Positions 16,353 through 25,941 of a stretch of DNA of 64,000 bases are shown here, piece after piece (the first letter of the stretch is position 1; the number at the start of each line of letters is the position of its first letter). Location of the stretch: the NCBI GenBank assembly GCA_030145055.1, contig JAQYWK010000003.1, positions 124,001 to 188,000 on the forward strand, in the 5' to 3' direction. The notes under the pieces were generated by a model. That model did no database searches. It saw only the letters and a list, made by a program, of their open reading frames with translations, and was not told the DNA's origin. The translations under genes were made by a program, and so were the position numbers. This stretch comes from Desulfovibrio sp. (GTDB lineage Bacteria > Desulfobacterota > Desulfovibrionia > Desulfovibrionales > Desulfovibrionaceae).

Positions 16353-17261
16353 ATGTCTCGCAGTATAATTTACTCCATAATTTCAGCGATATGCCTGGGC
16401 AGCTTACCCATTTTAGTCAAGACTGGGTTAGCAATGGGCATGGAACCGATGCAAATTATACAATACAGGTTCACATTCGGCGCACTTATGCTCTTTGGAT
16501 GGTTCGGAGTCACGCAGCCTGGATTACTTAAAATTACACGTAAAGCCCTGCTCAAAGCCATGATTTTGGGAATTGTGATATACCCCGTCCAGTCATTACT
16601 TTTCGTTAAAGCTCTTCAGCATATCCCAGCAAGCACAACTTCTTTAATTTACTACTTCTATCCAGTTGTAACTACACTAATTGCAGTAATATTCATGGGC
16701 TTACGTCCCGGAAGAACCTTACTTTACTCACTTTTACTCATTTTAGCTGGGTGTGGTTTGGTTTTTTACAACGCGTTCGCACAAAATTTAGATCTACGAG
16801 GAGTTGCATATGCTGTGGCTTGCTTGTGCACCTTCTCAATATACCTAACTTTAATCCAAATATTTACGCGTAACGACGACGCCAAGAGAATCGCTATTTG
16901 GGTAATATTCTTCATGGCTGTAACTTTTAGCCTGCTATCCTCTCCGCTTACCATTCTAGACCAATCACCCAAAGGATGGGCAATAGCACTAGGACTAGGA
17001 TTTATCCCCACAGCGCTTGCGGTAAGCTTGCTATACCGAGCTATAGAATCTATCGGCAGCGCCTACGTTGCCATGTTCTCAACAATCGAACCAGTAACAA
17101 CAGTGCTTCTAGCCGTCCTATTTTTAGGGGAACCACTTGAAGCAATTCAGCTTGCAGGCATGGCTTTAATAATTACAGGGATAATTGCACCGAACATGCA
17201 CTTACTGAGACGAAGCGCGGTACTTTCAGAACCGATGCAAATCAAGAAAAGTCGCACTTAA
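16353..17261 (+). CDS. EamA/DMT-superfamily transporter
   Basis: A 302-residue protein with ten predicted membrane helices arranged as two EamA repeats. The first repeat begins SIISAICLGSLPILVKTG; the second ends MFSTIEPVTTVLLAVLFLGE, the conserved end of the second EamA unit. These are exporters of amino acids or other metabolites; the substrate cannot be read. The ATG at 16353 has AGGA 8 bases upstream. An ATG at 16314 would add 13 basic residues. Its last 20 bases overlap the 3' end of the convergent glycosyltransferase gene. Confidence 0.87.
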   Translation: MSRSIIYSIISAICLGSLPILVKTGLAMGMEPMQIIQYRFTFGALMLFGWFGVTQPGLLKITRKALLKAMILGIVIYPVQSLLFVKALQHIPASTTSLIYYFYPVVTTLIAVIFMGLRPGRTLLYSLLLILAGCGLVFYNAFAQNLDLRGVAYAVACLCTFSIYLTLIQIFTRNDDAKRIAIWVIFFMAVTFSLLSSPLTILDQSPKGWAIALGLGFIPTALAVSLLYRAIESIGSAYVAMFSTIEPVTTVLLAVLFLGEPLEAIQLAGMALIITGIIAPNMHLLRRSAVLSEPMQIKKSRT

Positions 17262-17958
17262 AATCGCTCAAATATTTACTGGCGTCCATTTCCTCACCGC
17301 GAACATAATTATAAACATTTATGTCGTGCACAATTTGGAGCCATAGCGGATAAGTTTGGATCTGCATAACTGGCGCGACACTGTGAATTGCAGGATGATC
17401 CACCCAAAAAACAGTATTCAAATCTTCCCTTTTTTCTATCAGACTAACAAAGGCGTTTGTAACATCTTCGAAGTCATAAAAAATACCTTTTGAAAGTTGT
17501 AGTCCTTTAGTGAAATTTATAAAGAGAGCTTCCTTATCACCTAAATCTGTTTCTTTCATAGACTTCACAATGGAATGTAAACAACTGACATATTTTGCAG
17601 ACAACGCATCGTCATTATCCAGTCTTGTTGTCAAAACCCAATCGACATCTTCCGTCATGCTCTTAATAACATCCTTCACATGCGGCATAACCGTATCAAA
17701 TTCTCCGCAGAAAACCGGAGTGAAATTCTCGTAACGAGCATAGGCTTTGATTATTTTTTGATATAGCGGGGGTGTTTCTTCATCAAATAATACAAGCCAT
17801 GTAAAATCCTGATTAAGCTGAGCTGAAACAGTGGGAAAGCAATATTTTTGAAACAGGTCAAACCTTTCCGCAAGCCATGAGATTTCAAGACGTTTTGGAA
17901 AAGGCATAGGCCATATTTTTACGTTAAACCGCGTAATAATAAAATGACGAAATTCCAT
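17242..17958 (-). CDS. Putative rhamnosyltransferase-like glycosyltransferase
   Basis: A 238-residue GT-A-type protein. Its segments RHFIITRFNVKIW, TVSAQLNQDFTWLVLFDEETP and VLTTRLDNDDALS match the pattern of the Rhamno_transf family, with TRLDNDD as the metal- and nucleotide-sugar-binding DxD-like motif. The acceptor is unknown, and it may decorate a surface glycan. GGAG lies upstream of the ATG. It is convergent with, and overlaps by 20 bases, the EamA gene. No other glycan genes flank it, so it looks like a stand-alone gene. Confidence 0.78.
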   Translation of the reverse strand: MEFRHFIITRFNVKIWPMPFPKRLEISWLAERFDLFQKYCFPTVSAQLNQDFTWLVLFDEETPPLYQKIIKAYARYENFTPVFCGEFDTVMPHVKDVIKSMTEDVDWVLTTRLDNDDALSAKYVSCLHSIVKSMKETDLGDKEALFINFTKGLQLSKGIFYDFEDVTNAFVSLIEKREDLNTVFWVDHPAIHSVAPVMQIQTYPLWLQIVHDINVYNYVRGEEMDASKYLSDFKCDFS

Positions 17959-18051
17959 AATTATTCACACTCCAAACAAAAATATATATAACTAGCAACA
18001 TTACTATAAAAACAGTTTCACTTAACCATACAGAGCACTATCCCCAACACC

Positions 18052-19479
18052 TTACTGAATTGGTGCTGTAAGTTGCGCAATCCGCACAAAAAGACGGAAG
18101 AATGAGCTTTGCTCCTTCACTTCTTTTTCTGTAACAAGCGCGCTATGACTAAAATCTTTTTCAAGCATGCCAGCCACTTCACAGTTAAAACCTTCATTCG
18201 CAATCACAGCCGTAATTTCAAAATTTAATCTGAACGAACGATTATCAAAATTCGCAGTCCCAATAGTTGAGTAGTCATCATCAATAAGTACAACTTTTTG
18301 ATGCAAAAACCCCTTATCATACCAATAAACCTTCGCACCGATCTCCTGCATTTTTTCGACGTAAGCCCAATGAGTTAACGTCACCAGCAGATTGTCCGTT
18401 TTACGAGGTATCAATATTCGCACATCAACGCCTCGCAGAACAGCCAAATGGAGCGCGGTAATAAACTGCTCGTCCGGTACAAAGTATGGGCTGACAATCC
18501 ACAACCTGTCCTTTGCGCTCTGAATGCATTTCATAAAAAACAGAGTACAAGTTTCAAAGCTGTCTTCCGGGCCGGAAGGAAGTGCTAGAGCGGAGATGTT
18601 CTGACCGCTAACCGCTGCGGTTGGATTCCAATTGAGTTCAAGCAGCTCATCGCTTGCCCAATGCCAATCTTCATAAAATGAGACCTGAATAGACTGCGCT
18701 GCAGGACCAGCAATACGAATATGAGTATCGCGCCAATCACCGAAACCAGCAGCCTGACCAAGGTATTCATCCCCTACGTTATGCCCGCCGACCCAAGCTT
18801 CAAGACCATCAACAACAACAATTTTGCGATGATTTCTAAAATTCAACTGAAAACGATTTGCGCGCCCTTTAGTCGTATTAAACTTAAAAGCTTTAACACC
18901 CGCGCGGCGAAGCTCCTCCAGATACGTATCCGGCAAACCTATGCTGCCTATTTCATCATAGAGGAAACGGACTTCCACCCCTTCTCGAGACTTAGATATC
19001 AAACGATCTTTAAGCTCGTTCCCCAAGCCGTCAGCCTTCACTATATAAAACTGCACAAGCACATATTTATTCGCCCGCGCTATACCTTCAAAAATTGAAT
19101 CAAATGTATCTTTGCCGTCCACCAGAAGCTCGACATCATTACCCGCTGTAAATGGAAGTTTTGCAATCTTCTCTATAGGTAAAGAAGCATCGCGCTCAGG
19201 AGATACCAACAAATCATTATCCCTTAGCTTTCTAAAATACTCTTTTGAAGCTTCACTGCTAAGAGCATGTTTAACGCGTAGCAAGTTCACAAAACCATGA
19301 AATTTATTGCGACCGAATATCCAGTAAACAGGTAGAGCCAAATATGGAAGGGCTACAAGGGCAAGCACCCAGGCAACCGCCCCCTGCGGAGTACGAGATT
19401 CCATAATGGCAGTGATCGCGCTGATAAGACCTAACAAATGGAAAATCAAAGCAATAGTGGCGAACAGTTCCAAGCTCAT
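18052..19479 (-). CDS. cls: Cardiolipin synthase (phospholipase D family)
   Basis: A 475-residue membrane enzyme that joins two phosphatidylglycerols into cardiolipin. Two N-terminal membrane helices are followed by a PLDNc-type linker (ESRTPQGAVAWVLALVALPY) and two HKD motifs: NHRKIVVVDGLEAWVGGHN and LHQKVVLIDDDYSTIGTANF. I chose ATG 19479 because AAGGA lies 8 bases upstream. An ATG at 19515 without a ribosome site would add 12 residues. The length matches bacterial Cls. It is monocistronic. Confidence 0.93.
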   Translation of the reverse strand: MSLELFATIALIFHLLGLISAITAIMESRTPQGAVAWVLALVALPYLALPVYWIFGRNKFHGFVNLLRVKHALSSEASKEYFRKLRDNDLLVSPERDASLPIEKIAKLPFTAGNDVELLVDGKDTFDSIFEGIARANKYVLVQFYIVKADGLGNELKDRLISKSREGVEVRFLYDEIGSIGLPDTYLEELRRAGVKAFKFNTTKGRANRFQLNFRNHRKIVVVDGLEAWVGGHNVGDEYLGQAAGFGDWRDTHIRIAGPAAQSIQVSFYEDWHWASDELLELNWNPTAAVSGQNISALALPSGPEDSFETCTLFFMKCIQSAKDRLWIVSPYFVPDEQFITALHLAVLRGVDVRILIPRKTDNLLVTLTHWAYVEKMQEIGAKVYWYDKGFLHQKVVLIDDDYSTIGTANFDNRSFRLNFEITAVIANEGFNCEVAGMLEKDFSHSALVTEKEVKEQSSFFRLFVRIAQLTAPIQ

Positions 19480-19667
19480 GACAAATCCTTCGTGAAAGTA
19501 TTCAGTTTCATTCAATAAACATCAGGGTGCTTGGGTTCCATGTACATTATAAACGGGTCAACCTAAACAAGAAAAACTATTTACAAGAGGACATATATTG
19601 TATTTATTTAGTGCAGGAGGAAGTTATCTTTTCATTCACACGCTAACCTCGAACAACAAATACATCT

Positions 19668-20690
19668 ATGCAATACATTATACAACTACCCATCATCCTA
19701 GCACTTCTATTCTGTGTGCCAATAGCATCAGCATCTCCAAAAGCTTCCCTAGAACATCTTTCTGGTACCGTGGAACTACAACGAAACGGACAGGATTTCT
19801 TCAAACAGGCAAGAATCGGGCAGAATGTAACGAACGGGGATATCCTGCGTACGGGTGTAGACGGTAAAGCAACAATTCGGCTTGTCGATGACTCGATCCT
19901 AAGCTTTGCGGCTGAAACAGAGTTTATGCTCGGCAGTGAATTAGCGGGAGTAAGCACGGAAGACGATCTAATCGGCACCCTTTTCCGTGGCATAACACGG
20001 GCAATACTCAAAAAGCGCAAAGGGTCATATATAAAGACGCCCACAGGCGCGGTAGGCATCAGAGGAACGGACATCACGCTGACTCACACTGGCGAGACTG
20101 GGTTCTATTTTTTGGATGAAGGAGCTGTCGAGGTCGGTACTGACGAAACAACCATCCCCCTAGATGCGGGAAACATGACTGCGAGCTATGCTAACCGCAA
20201 GCCGCTGCCGCCGTCACCATTTACCAAAGCTACAGGACTAGCGAAGGCACGGTCCACATTGTCCGCCCTCACATCCATAGAAATCCCACCATCGTTAAAG
20301 GACCATGCTAAGCTTAACGAGATTCTTGCCCGATGGATCATTAACTACGCCCACTATCTTGCGGATTCAGGACGGCATGAGGACGCCGAGACGGCACTAC
20401 TTATCGCTGAGGATATAACAAAGTGCCAAGAAGTACAGGGTGAAATCCTGCTCCAGATCGGCGGGTTGTACGTCTATCGCCTCAATGACGTGCATGGAGC
20501 GCTCAGAGCGTATCGGAAAATCTTACGAGAATACCAAGATGCTCCGTATTTTGAAAAAGCTTTATTCGGAGCAGTTCGCTGTTTCCATCTGCTTAAGCAA
20601 CAGGATAAAGCCGTAGAATATACGAAGTGGTATAAAAAGAAGTTCCCTCATGGAAAGTATATTCACGAGCTGGACGCCTTGATGCAGTAG
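19668..20690 (+). CDS. FecR domain and TPR protein, exported
   Basis: A 340-residue secreted protein: a signal peptide (MQYIIQLPIILALLFCVPIASAS), a FecR domain (about residues 25-165, with LSGTVELQRNGQ, GQNVTNGDILRTG and IKTPTGAVGIRGTDITLTH) and then helical tetratricopeptide-like repeats (about 225-335). FecR domains of this type are found in periplasmic proteins of delta-proteobacteria, not only in iron-signal transducers. No TonB receptor or sigma factor is close, so iron signalling is unlikely. No ribosome site immediately precedes the ATG. An unused AGGAGG at 19616-19621 lies too far upstream, and an in-frame stop at 19644 rules out an earlier start. Confidence 0.82.
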   Translation: MQYIIQLPIILALLFCVPIASASPKASLEHLSGTVELQRNGQDFFKQARIGQNVTNGDILRTGVDGKATIRLVDDSILSFAAETEFMLGSELAGVSTEDDLIGTLFRGITRAILKKRKGSYIKTPTGAVGIRGTDITLTHTGETGFYFLDEGAVEVGTDETTIPLDAGNMTASYANRKPLPPSPFTKATGLAKARSTLSALTSIEIPPSLKDHAKLNEILARWIINYAHYLADSGRHEDAETALLIAEDITKCQEVQGEILLQIGGLYVYRLNDVHGALRAYRKILREYQDAPYFEKALFGAVRCFHLLKQQDKAVEYTKWYKKKFPHGKYIHELDALMQ

Positions 20691-20908
20691 CTTCATTTAA
20701 TAATAGCAAAATGGTAATATACGTATCACCTACATTGAGACAATAAAAACTGATCTGCATCACTGTGCCGAGTAGTGACACAATTTTATTTGCAAAAAAC
20801 CATCTTTTAGCTTGCCAAGCTTAACGATAATAATTACTACTTATTTCCAAGACACATTAAATATCAGTTTAATCAATATTCATTATTTAAAAATTAACGG
20901 AGATTACA

Positions 20909-21406
20909 ATGACTAAGACACTTAAAAATTTACAGGACGCATTTGCTGGAGAATCTCAGGCTAACCGTAAATATCTCGCATTTGCTGAAAAAGCTGAATC
21001 CGAAGGCAAACCCGGTGTTGCTAAACTTTTCCGTGCAGCCGCTGCAGCTGAAACAATTCACGCGCACGCACATCTCCGTTTGATGAAAGGTATCGGGACT
21101 ACTGAAGAGAACCTAAAAGGCGCTATCGAAGGCGAGACCTTTGAATTCGAGTCCATGTACCCACAGATGATTATAGAAGCAAAAGAAGAAGGCGAAAACG
21201 CAGTTCATCGCTATTTCGGGTTCGCTAATGAAGCTGAAAAAGTTCACGCAGAACTCTACACAGCAGCACTAGAAGCAGATGGCGATACTTTTGCTGACGC
21301 AGAATTCTACATCTGTTCAGTATGTGGACACACTCAGGATGGACCAGCTACCGAAAAATGTCCTATCTGTAATGCTGCACCTAAGGCTTACAAAAAAGTT
21401 GATTAG
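20909..21406 (+). CDS. rbr: Rubrerythrin
   Basis: A 165-residue non-heme iron peroxidase. The N-terminal four-helix domain holds the diiron ligands in LQDAFAGESQANRKY (first helix Glu), EAEKVHAELY and the matching EAAAAETIHAHAH. The C-terminal rubredoxin domain has CSVCGHTQDGPATEKCPICN. It reduces hydrogen peroxide in the cytoplasm and is a standard defence in anaerobes. The length is shorter than the 191-residue D. vulgaris protein because loops are trimmed. CGGAG lies just before the ATG, and a strong terminator follows. Confidence 0.95.
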   Translation: MTKTLKNLQDAFAGESQANRKYLAFAEKAESEGKPGVAKLFRAAAAAETIHAHAHLRLMKGIGTTEENLKGAIEGETFEFESMYPQMIIEAKEEGENAVHRYFGFANEAEKVHAELYTAALEADGDTFADAEFYICSVCGHTQDGPATEKCPICNAAPKAYKKVD

Positions 21407-21440
21407 TAAGAACTAGAATTGAAATTAAGTTGAGCTTAAG

Positions 21441-21478
21441 CCGCCTGTTATGTGTATACGTAACGGGCGGTTTTTTTT
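21441..21478 (+). terminator. Intrinsic terminator after rubrerythrin
   Basis: CCGCCTGTTA pairs with TAACGGGCGG (one wobble) and is followed by TTTTTTTT. Confidence 0.92.
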
Positions 21479-21625
21479 GGGGAAGAATATTTTTTAGTGG
21501 TTACTCGAAGAGTTCGTCACATTGTGGAAAGATCTAAGACCTTACAAACAATTTACATCTTTTAATTTTAAAAAGAAGCAACTTACACAACGATCCTATC
21601 CAACTATATTTATAAAATTTTATGA

Positions 21626-21916
21626 TTAATCTTGCTTCAACTTATTTTTTATAAAAAGAAGAAACCCGCTCGCACAAATATCAATTACCGCCCAAGCCTC
21701 TTTTGGAAAATGAAATTTTGCAAAGGGATTAAAAAGAACAGCTAGGACAACCATAATCCATGCATGTTTTGTATTCTTGCTTTCAAACAAAATATAAGCA
21801 CACCAACTAAAAGCAGCACACCCTATAACCCGCAATAATCCATAGTATCCATACGGTAGCGGAAAGGCTCCGAGAAACAAGGCCGCAGCCACACAATAAA
21901 TTACAAACTTAGGCAC
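21626..21916 (-). CDS. Small DUF6804-like membrane protein
   Basis: A 96-residue protein with three to four short membrane segments and the pattern VLAVLFNPFAKFHFPKEAW, then VIDICASGFLL, seen in small uncharacterised membrane proteins (DUF6804 type, by eye). The GTG at 21916 has AGGAGG exactly 5 bases upstream. The earlier GTG at 21922 overlaps the ribosome site and is unlikely. Function is unknown. It is one of two small membrane-protein genes on this strand before the NfeD/SPFH pair. Confidence 0.72.
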   Translation of the reverse strand: MPKFVIYCVAAALFLGAFPLPYGYYGLLRVIGCAAFSWCAYILFESKNTKHAWIMVVLAVLFNPFAKFHFPKEAWAVIDICASGFLLFIKNKLKQD

Positions 21917-22021
21917 TATCACCTCCTACTTATTAAGAGATCTAAAAAATAAGCAAATTAACAAATGAAGTACTTCCCAAAATGCTTCGCTTTTTTTATT
22001 GAGTGCACATTTTCAATAATG

Positions 22022-22453
22022 CTAAGCCAAGATAATTAGAACAATTACTCCAGAACCTGCCCCTAATAGAGTTCCCCAAAACTGCCCTACGAATTTAGAC
22101 CTCTGTGTCCCCGGTTCTGCCCTAGAAATGTAACTATGCGCCAACTCTGTTCGATCAGGCTGATGCCCAACAGCATCACGAGCTATCCCCATTAGCTGTA
22201 TTACACACCAAAGTATTACTGTGATGAGACTTAAGGAATAAGCGTAGTAGTAAAGACCAAAGCCGGTAACACCGATAGCAAAAATACTAGAAATAAAAGC
22301 AGAAAGACCAACAGTCACAAATCCAATGAAACGAGTAGGTCGAAGATCAATTAGCCCACACAGTATGGCTAAAAAAGTTTGTATAATACTAAGAGAAAGT
22401 CCATAGACTAAAAGAATCAAAAAAAATGCCACTACATTGAAAATTATATTCAT
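22022..22453 (-). CDS. Membrane protein of unknown function
   Basis: A 143-residue protein with about four membrane segments (LILLVYGLSLSIIQTFLAIL, FVTVGLSAFISSIFAIGV, ITVILWCVIQLMG and a last LLGAGSGVIVLIILA). A soluble, basic loop (about 95-125) lies between them. A GGAGGGG site lies 9 bases before the ATG. I do not recognise the family. It is separated from the next minus-strand gene by a terminator at 22534-22571. Confidence 0.65.
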   Translation of the reverse strand: MNIIFNVVAFFLILLVYGLSLSIIQTFLAILCGLIDLRPTRFIGFVTVGLSAFISSIFAIGVTGFGLYYYAYSLSLITVILWCVIQLMGIARDAVGHQPDRTELAHSYISRAEPGTQRSKFVGQFWGTLLGAGSGVIVLIILA

Positions 22454-22533
22454 AAGCGTATGCCCCTCCGTGTGAGATATTCAATATCATAGTGACACAA
22501 ACTTTTCGAGCTAAAACATCACACCACAAAACC

Positions 22534-22571
22534 CAAAAAAAGCCCCTAACCGTTAAGTTAGGGGCTTTTTA
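22534..22571 (-). terminator. Intrinsic terminator after the SPFH gene
   Basis: AGCCCCTAAC pairs perfectly with GTTAGGGGCT around a 6-base loop, with a T-run on the minus strand. Near copies of this hairpin occur at 24.2, 28.4 and 40.3 kb. Confidence 0.9.
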
Positions 22572-22594
22572 ATATTCTAAACTTTTAGCTATAG

Positions 22595-23596
22595 CTACTC
22601 ACTAAACCCAAATTTTTCAGTGTGAGTTTTTTTGACTTCACCTGTTGGTGAGGCTAAGCATTTATCACCTTTGATCTTGCCAAACACGCTCATAGCAGTT
22701 CCTACCATTGACGCCACATCACCTGCTTCAGCAGGAAGAATAAGAGTAGTAGATTCCTTAGCAAGATTTTCAAAAGCCTCTACATAACGCTCTGCGATAC
22801 GCAATGAGGCAGCACTGGCTCCACCTGAAGTATTCAAAGTTTCACCCACAACCAGAAAAGCCTTAGCTGTTGCGTCCGCAACCATTGTAATTGCTTCGGC
22901 CTTACCACGGGCTTCATTCGTGAGTCTTGACTGTTCTCCTTCACTCTTAAGAACTTCATCACGCTTCGTCGCTTCCGCCTTATTAATGATAGCCTGCTTT
23001 TCGCCTTCACTGCGTGCAATATCAGCACGTTTCTGGCGTTCAGCAATCATCTGGGTTTCCATTGCAGCCTTTACACTTTCCGGCGGTGAAATATCTTTAA
23101 TCTCATAGCGAAGTACCTTAATGCCCCATGAAGTCGCAGCTTCATCAATGGCCTCAACAACCTTCGCATTAATAGTATCACGTTCCTCAAAAGTCTTATC
23201 AAGCGCAAGTTTTCCTACACAAGAACGTAAAGCTGTCTGCGCAAGCTGAGCGGCAGCAAAATGATAGTCATCAATCCCGTAAGCTGCGGCTTTTGCACTC
23301 TGCACCTGAATAAAAATCAAGCCATCAATAATAACACCAACATTGTCACTGGTGATACAGCTCTGCGGCATGGTGTCCAACGCTTCTTCTTTAAGAGAAA
23401 ATTCGTATGCAACTCTATCAAGAAAAGGAAAAAGAAAGTGAAACCCTGCGCCGAGTGTCACACGATATTTACCAAGCCTCTCAATAATTACTTCAGTCTT
23501 CTGAGGTACTATTTTTACAGATCTTAAAATTACTACAACGACAAATAAAGCGATCACCAGAAGAGCAATCAATGCAGGATTCATATAAAGATCCAT
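22595..23596 (-). CDS. SPFH/Band 7 domain protein (stomatin/QmcA type)
   Basis: A 333-residue membrane-anchored protein. An N-terminal membrane helix (NPALIALLVIALFVVVVIL) is followed by a Band 7 domain with VPQKTEVIIERLGKY, LGAGFHFLFPFLDR and DTMPQSCITSDN, then a coiled coil (EGEKQAIINKAEATKRDEVL) and a hydrophobic tail. Such proteins form oligomeric cages around membrane proteins. Here it follows an NfeD gene, 16 bases apart, as in the known NfeD/stomatin operon type. GGAG lies 7-8 bases before the ATG. Confidence 0.9.
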   Translation of the reverse strand: MDLYMNPALIALLVIALFVVVVILRSVKIVPQKTEVIIERLGKYRVTLGAGFHFLFPFLDRVAYEFSLKEEALDTMPQSCITSDNVGVIIDGLIFIQVQSAKAAAYGIDDYHFAAAQLAQTALRSCVGKLALDKTFEERDTINAKVVEAIDEAATSWGIKVLRYEIKDISPPESVKAAMETQMIAERQKRADIARSEGEKQAIINKAEATKRDEVLKSEGEQSRLTNEARGKAEAITMVADATAKAFLVVGETLNTSGGASAASLRIAERYVEAFENLAKESTTLILPAEAGDVASMVGTAMSVFGKIKGDKCLASPTGEVKKTHTEKFGFSE

Positions 23597-23611
23597 ATTA
23601 AAATCTCCAAA

Positions 23612-24079
23612 TTACACATTAACAAATTTTGTAACCAGAAATGCAGTTTTGCGTTTATCTACCCACGATATTATTTTAACAGAGTCCCCTGCTGAAATAG
23701 ATTGCCCAGAATCAGCGACAGCCTTCCAAATCGAACCACGGTATCTGATCTGGCCATAACCATTTTCTGGAAAATCTTTACTGGCTTCTGCAATAGCTCC
23801 GTCAGGAGAATCTTCAAGGTCACCGCTTACTTTAGCAGAAGTCTGCCCTTGAAACCAGTTCATAAAGACCTTGCGGAGAACAACAAGAGAAAAGACTGAG
23901 GCAACACAAAAAACGGCAATCTGCACAGATACTATTTCACTAACAAAAGCAGCCACAATCGCCGCAGCAAAACAGCCTAAACTGAAAAATATTATAACCA
24001 TTCCAGGAACAGCAAGTTCCAACATAGCTAAAACAATTCCGCCAACCAACCACATTAGCCATAATGGATAATTTTCCAA
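23612..24079 (-). CDS. NfeD-like membrane protein with OB-fold domain
   Basis: A 155-residue protein with four N-terminal membrane segments (WLMWLVGGIVLAMLELAVPG, MVIIFFSLGCFAAAIV) and a C-terminal OB-fold (about residues 95-150, YGQIRYRGSIWKAVADSG, then GDSVKIISW). This is the short NfeD1b-type form without the protease domain. The start is a TTG at 24079 with AAGGAGGAC 5 bases upstream. A further-upstream frame would place the ribosome site inside the gene. It partners the SPFH gene downstream. Confidence 0.87.
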   Translation of the reverse strand: MENYPLWLMWLVGGIVLAMLELAVPGMVIIFFSLGCFAAAIVAAFVSEIVSVQIAVFCVASVFSLVVLRKVFMNWFQGQTSAKVSGDLEDSPDGAIAEASKDFPENGYGQIRYRGSIWKAVADSGQSISAGDSVKIISWVDKRKTAFLVTKFVNV

Positions 24080-24222
24080 GACGTCCTCCTTCTGGATATA
24101 TACCAACAATAATAATTATTAGACCAATAAAGCGTATCTTTGCAAGAGAATATAACAATAACAACTACTTGAATTTTAGATACAACATTTCATAAACGCT
24201 TAACAATAAAGCCTTTAGCCAC

Positions 24223-24258
24223 AAAAAAAGCCCCTAACTTATACAGCTAAGGGCTTTT
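24223..24258 (-). terminator. Intrinsic terminator after the ABC ATPase gene
   Basis: AGCCCCTAACT pairs with AGCTAAGGGCT (two mismatches) and is followed on the minus strand by TTTTTTT. It is a member of the repeated GCCCCTAA hairpin family. Confidence 0.8.
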
Positions 24259-24279
24259 CTAAAAACATCTTCCAACGAT

Positions 24280-25044
24280 CTACATACTATATTCCAATTC
24301 CTTAAGTATATAATCCGTCATTTTACCAAATTCTGGAATAGCCCTGCTCCGAGGGCGCTCTATATTCACTTCCAGACTGTTTCGAATACGCCCGGGACGG
24401 CTCGCCATAATAAGTATTTTATCGGCGAGGAAAATAGCTTCATCGACGCTGTGAGTTACCAGTACAATTGTTTTGCGAGTTAACTCCCACACTTTTAGGA
24501 GCTCCTGCTGGAGCAGAATGCGAGTATGGGCATCAAGCGCTCCGAACGGTTCATCCATAAGTAATACATCTGGATCATTAGCTAGAGCGCGCGCAATTGC
24601 GACCCTTTGCCTCATTCCTCCAGACAGTTCATGCGGATATGCATCTTTAAAATCAAGCATGTTCACCATCCGTAAATGGCGAGTAGCCTCTTCATCGCGC
24701 TTTTCTTTTTCAACTCCGGCAAAATCCAGCCCCGCAGCTACATTATCTATCACCGAAAGCCATGGAAATAATGAGTATTCCTGAAATACAAGTCCAATCT
24801 CTCCGCACGGCTTAGTCACGGGGTCTGAGCGGTAATGCACTGTGCCGGAGGTTGCTTTTTCAAGCCCGGCGGCGATGCGCAAAATAGTAGATTTTCCACA
24901 ACCTGAAGGCCCTACAATACAAGTAAAAGAGTTCTCTTGGATTTTCAGGTTTATGTTGTCTATGGCAAGAAATGACTCTCCCCGCTCGGTGCTATACTCT
25001 TTGGAAAGCTTTTCAATTTCGATTATCACATTCTGCTGTGTCAT
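24280..25044 (-). CDS. NitT/TauT-type ABC transporter, ATPase subunit
   Basis: A 254-residue cytoplasmic ATPase with Walker A VGPSGCGKST, Q-loop VFQEY, signature LSGGMRQRVAIARAL, Walker B VLLMDEPFGALD and the switch histidine VTHSVDEA. It powers the permease and binding protein encoded upstream. The ATG at 25044 shares its A with the permease stop (TAATG), so the two are translationally coupled. The NitT/TauT ATPase family serves nitrate, sulfonates, taurine and thiamine precursors; the substrate is not given by sequence. Confidence 0.92.
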   Translation of the reverse strand: MTQQNVIIEIEKLSKEYSTERGESFLAIDNINLKIQENSFTCIVGPSGCGKSTILRIAAGLEKATSGTVHYRSDPVTKPCGEIGLVFQEYSLFPWLSVIDNVAAGLDFAGVEKEKRDEEATRHLRMVNMLDFKDAYPHELSGGMRQRVAIARALANDPDVLLMDEPFGALDAHTRILLQQELLKVWELTRKTIVLVTHSVDEAIFLADKILIMASRPGRIRNSLEVNIERPRSRAIPEFGKMTDYILKELEYSM

Positions 25045-25880
25045 TATCTTGCCTGCCTGCGCCATGAAAATTTCTTATGCTCAATGCGCCTGAAAACCAT
25101 ATCCATAGACGCCCCGACAACACCTATTGAAATCATCCCGGCAATAACAATGTCGGTGGAAGCAAGAGTGAAAGCGTGAGTGATCATGTACCCTATTCCT
25201 GAAAGTGATCCGGGAAGCATTTCCGCAGAAACAAGACACATCCACGCAATACCAAGCCCGATTCGCATCCCGGTGATAATGGAAGGCATAGATGCTGGAA
25301 TAAGAACCTTCATAAAAATTTGATACTCACTTGCTCCGAGCACCCTTGCGGAATCAATCAACGTTGTATTTATATTGCGTACACCGTGAATTGTAGAAGT
25401 TAGGATTGGATAAAATGCTCCGATGAAAATGATGAACAGCATGGAAAATTTAATATTGTTCAGGTAAATATACATCTGCCCAGTTTCAAGGCCAACAACC
25501 GTTGCCAAACTTGAAATTCCAAACCAAGCCATCACTAATGGAACCCACGCCAAAGGCGGAATTGGTCTAAACAAGTTTAAAAAACCATTAAAAAATTTGA
25601 AAATGAATCCGTAATACCCCATGACAATGCCCAGAGGAATAGCAACAAGTGCGGCAATGGCGTAGCCCATAATGACCCGCACGAGGCTTACTAATACATT
25701 GCTGATTAACGACCCCATGCTGATAAGATCTTCTGTTGGGTGACCCAAAAGGTCCGCAACCTGTTCTATTCCGGGCAGAATAACTTGGTTGCCTATTTGC
25801 CGGGCAAGAATCACCCATATGACGGCTAAAAGAGCCGGCGCGATAAGAGGTATGGTTAAAGATAGGGCTCGAGCTTTCAT
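25044..25880 (-). CDS. NitT/TauT-type ABC transporter, permease subunit
   Basis: A 278-residue inner-membrane permease with about six helices and the conserved EAA-type loop ([19 protein letters not shown], then [17 protein letters not shown]). It forms the channel of the transporter with the binding protein upstream and the ATPase downstream. Its stop codon overlaps the ATPase start. Ribosome site support for the ATG at 25880 is weak, but no better start exists. It is 61 bases from the binding-protein stop. Confidence 0.9.
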   Translation of the reverse strand: MKARALSLTIPLIAPALLAVIWVILARQIGNQVILPGIEQVADLLGHPTEDLISMGSLISNVLVSLVRVIMGYAIAALVAIPLGIVMGYYGFIFKFFNGFLNLFRPIPPLAWVPLVMAWFGISSLATVVGLETGQMYIYLNNIKFSMLFIIFIGAFYPILTSTIHGVRNINTTLIDSARVLGASEYQIFMKVLIPASMPSIITGMRIGLGIAWMCLVSAEMLPGSLSGIGYMITHAFTLASTDIVIAGMISIGVVGASMDMVFRRIEHKKFSWRRQAR

Positions 25881-25941
25881 TTTATTCCATATTTCGGAGC
25901 GGAACTACTTTTGTAACTCCGCTCCGATAATTTTTATTAGC

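Noticed and set aside
20820-20905. A/T-rich palindrome-like sequence before rubrerythrin considered as a PerR box
   Set aside because: The match to the PerR consensus is poor and other AT-rich stretches score as well.
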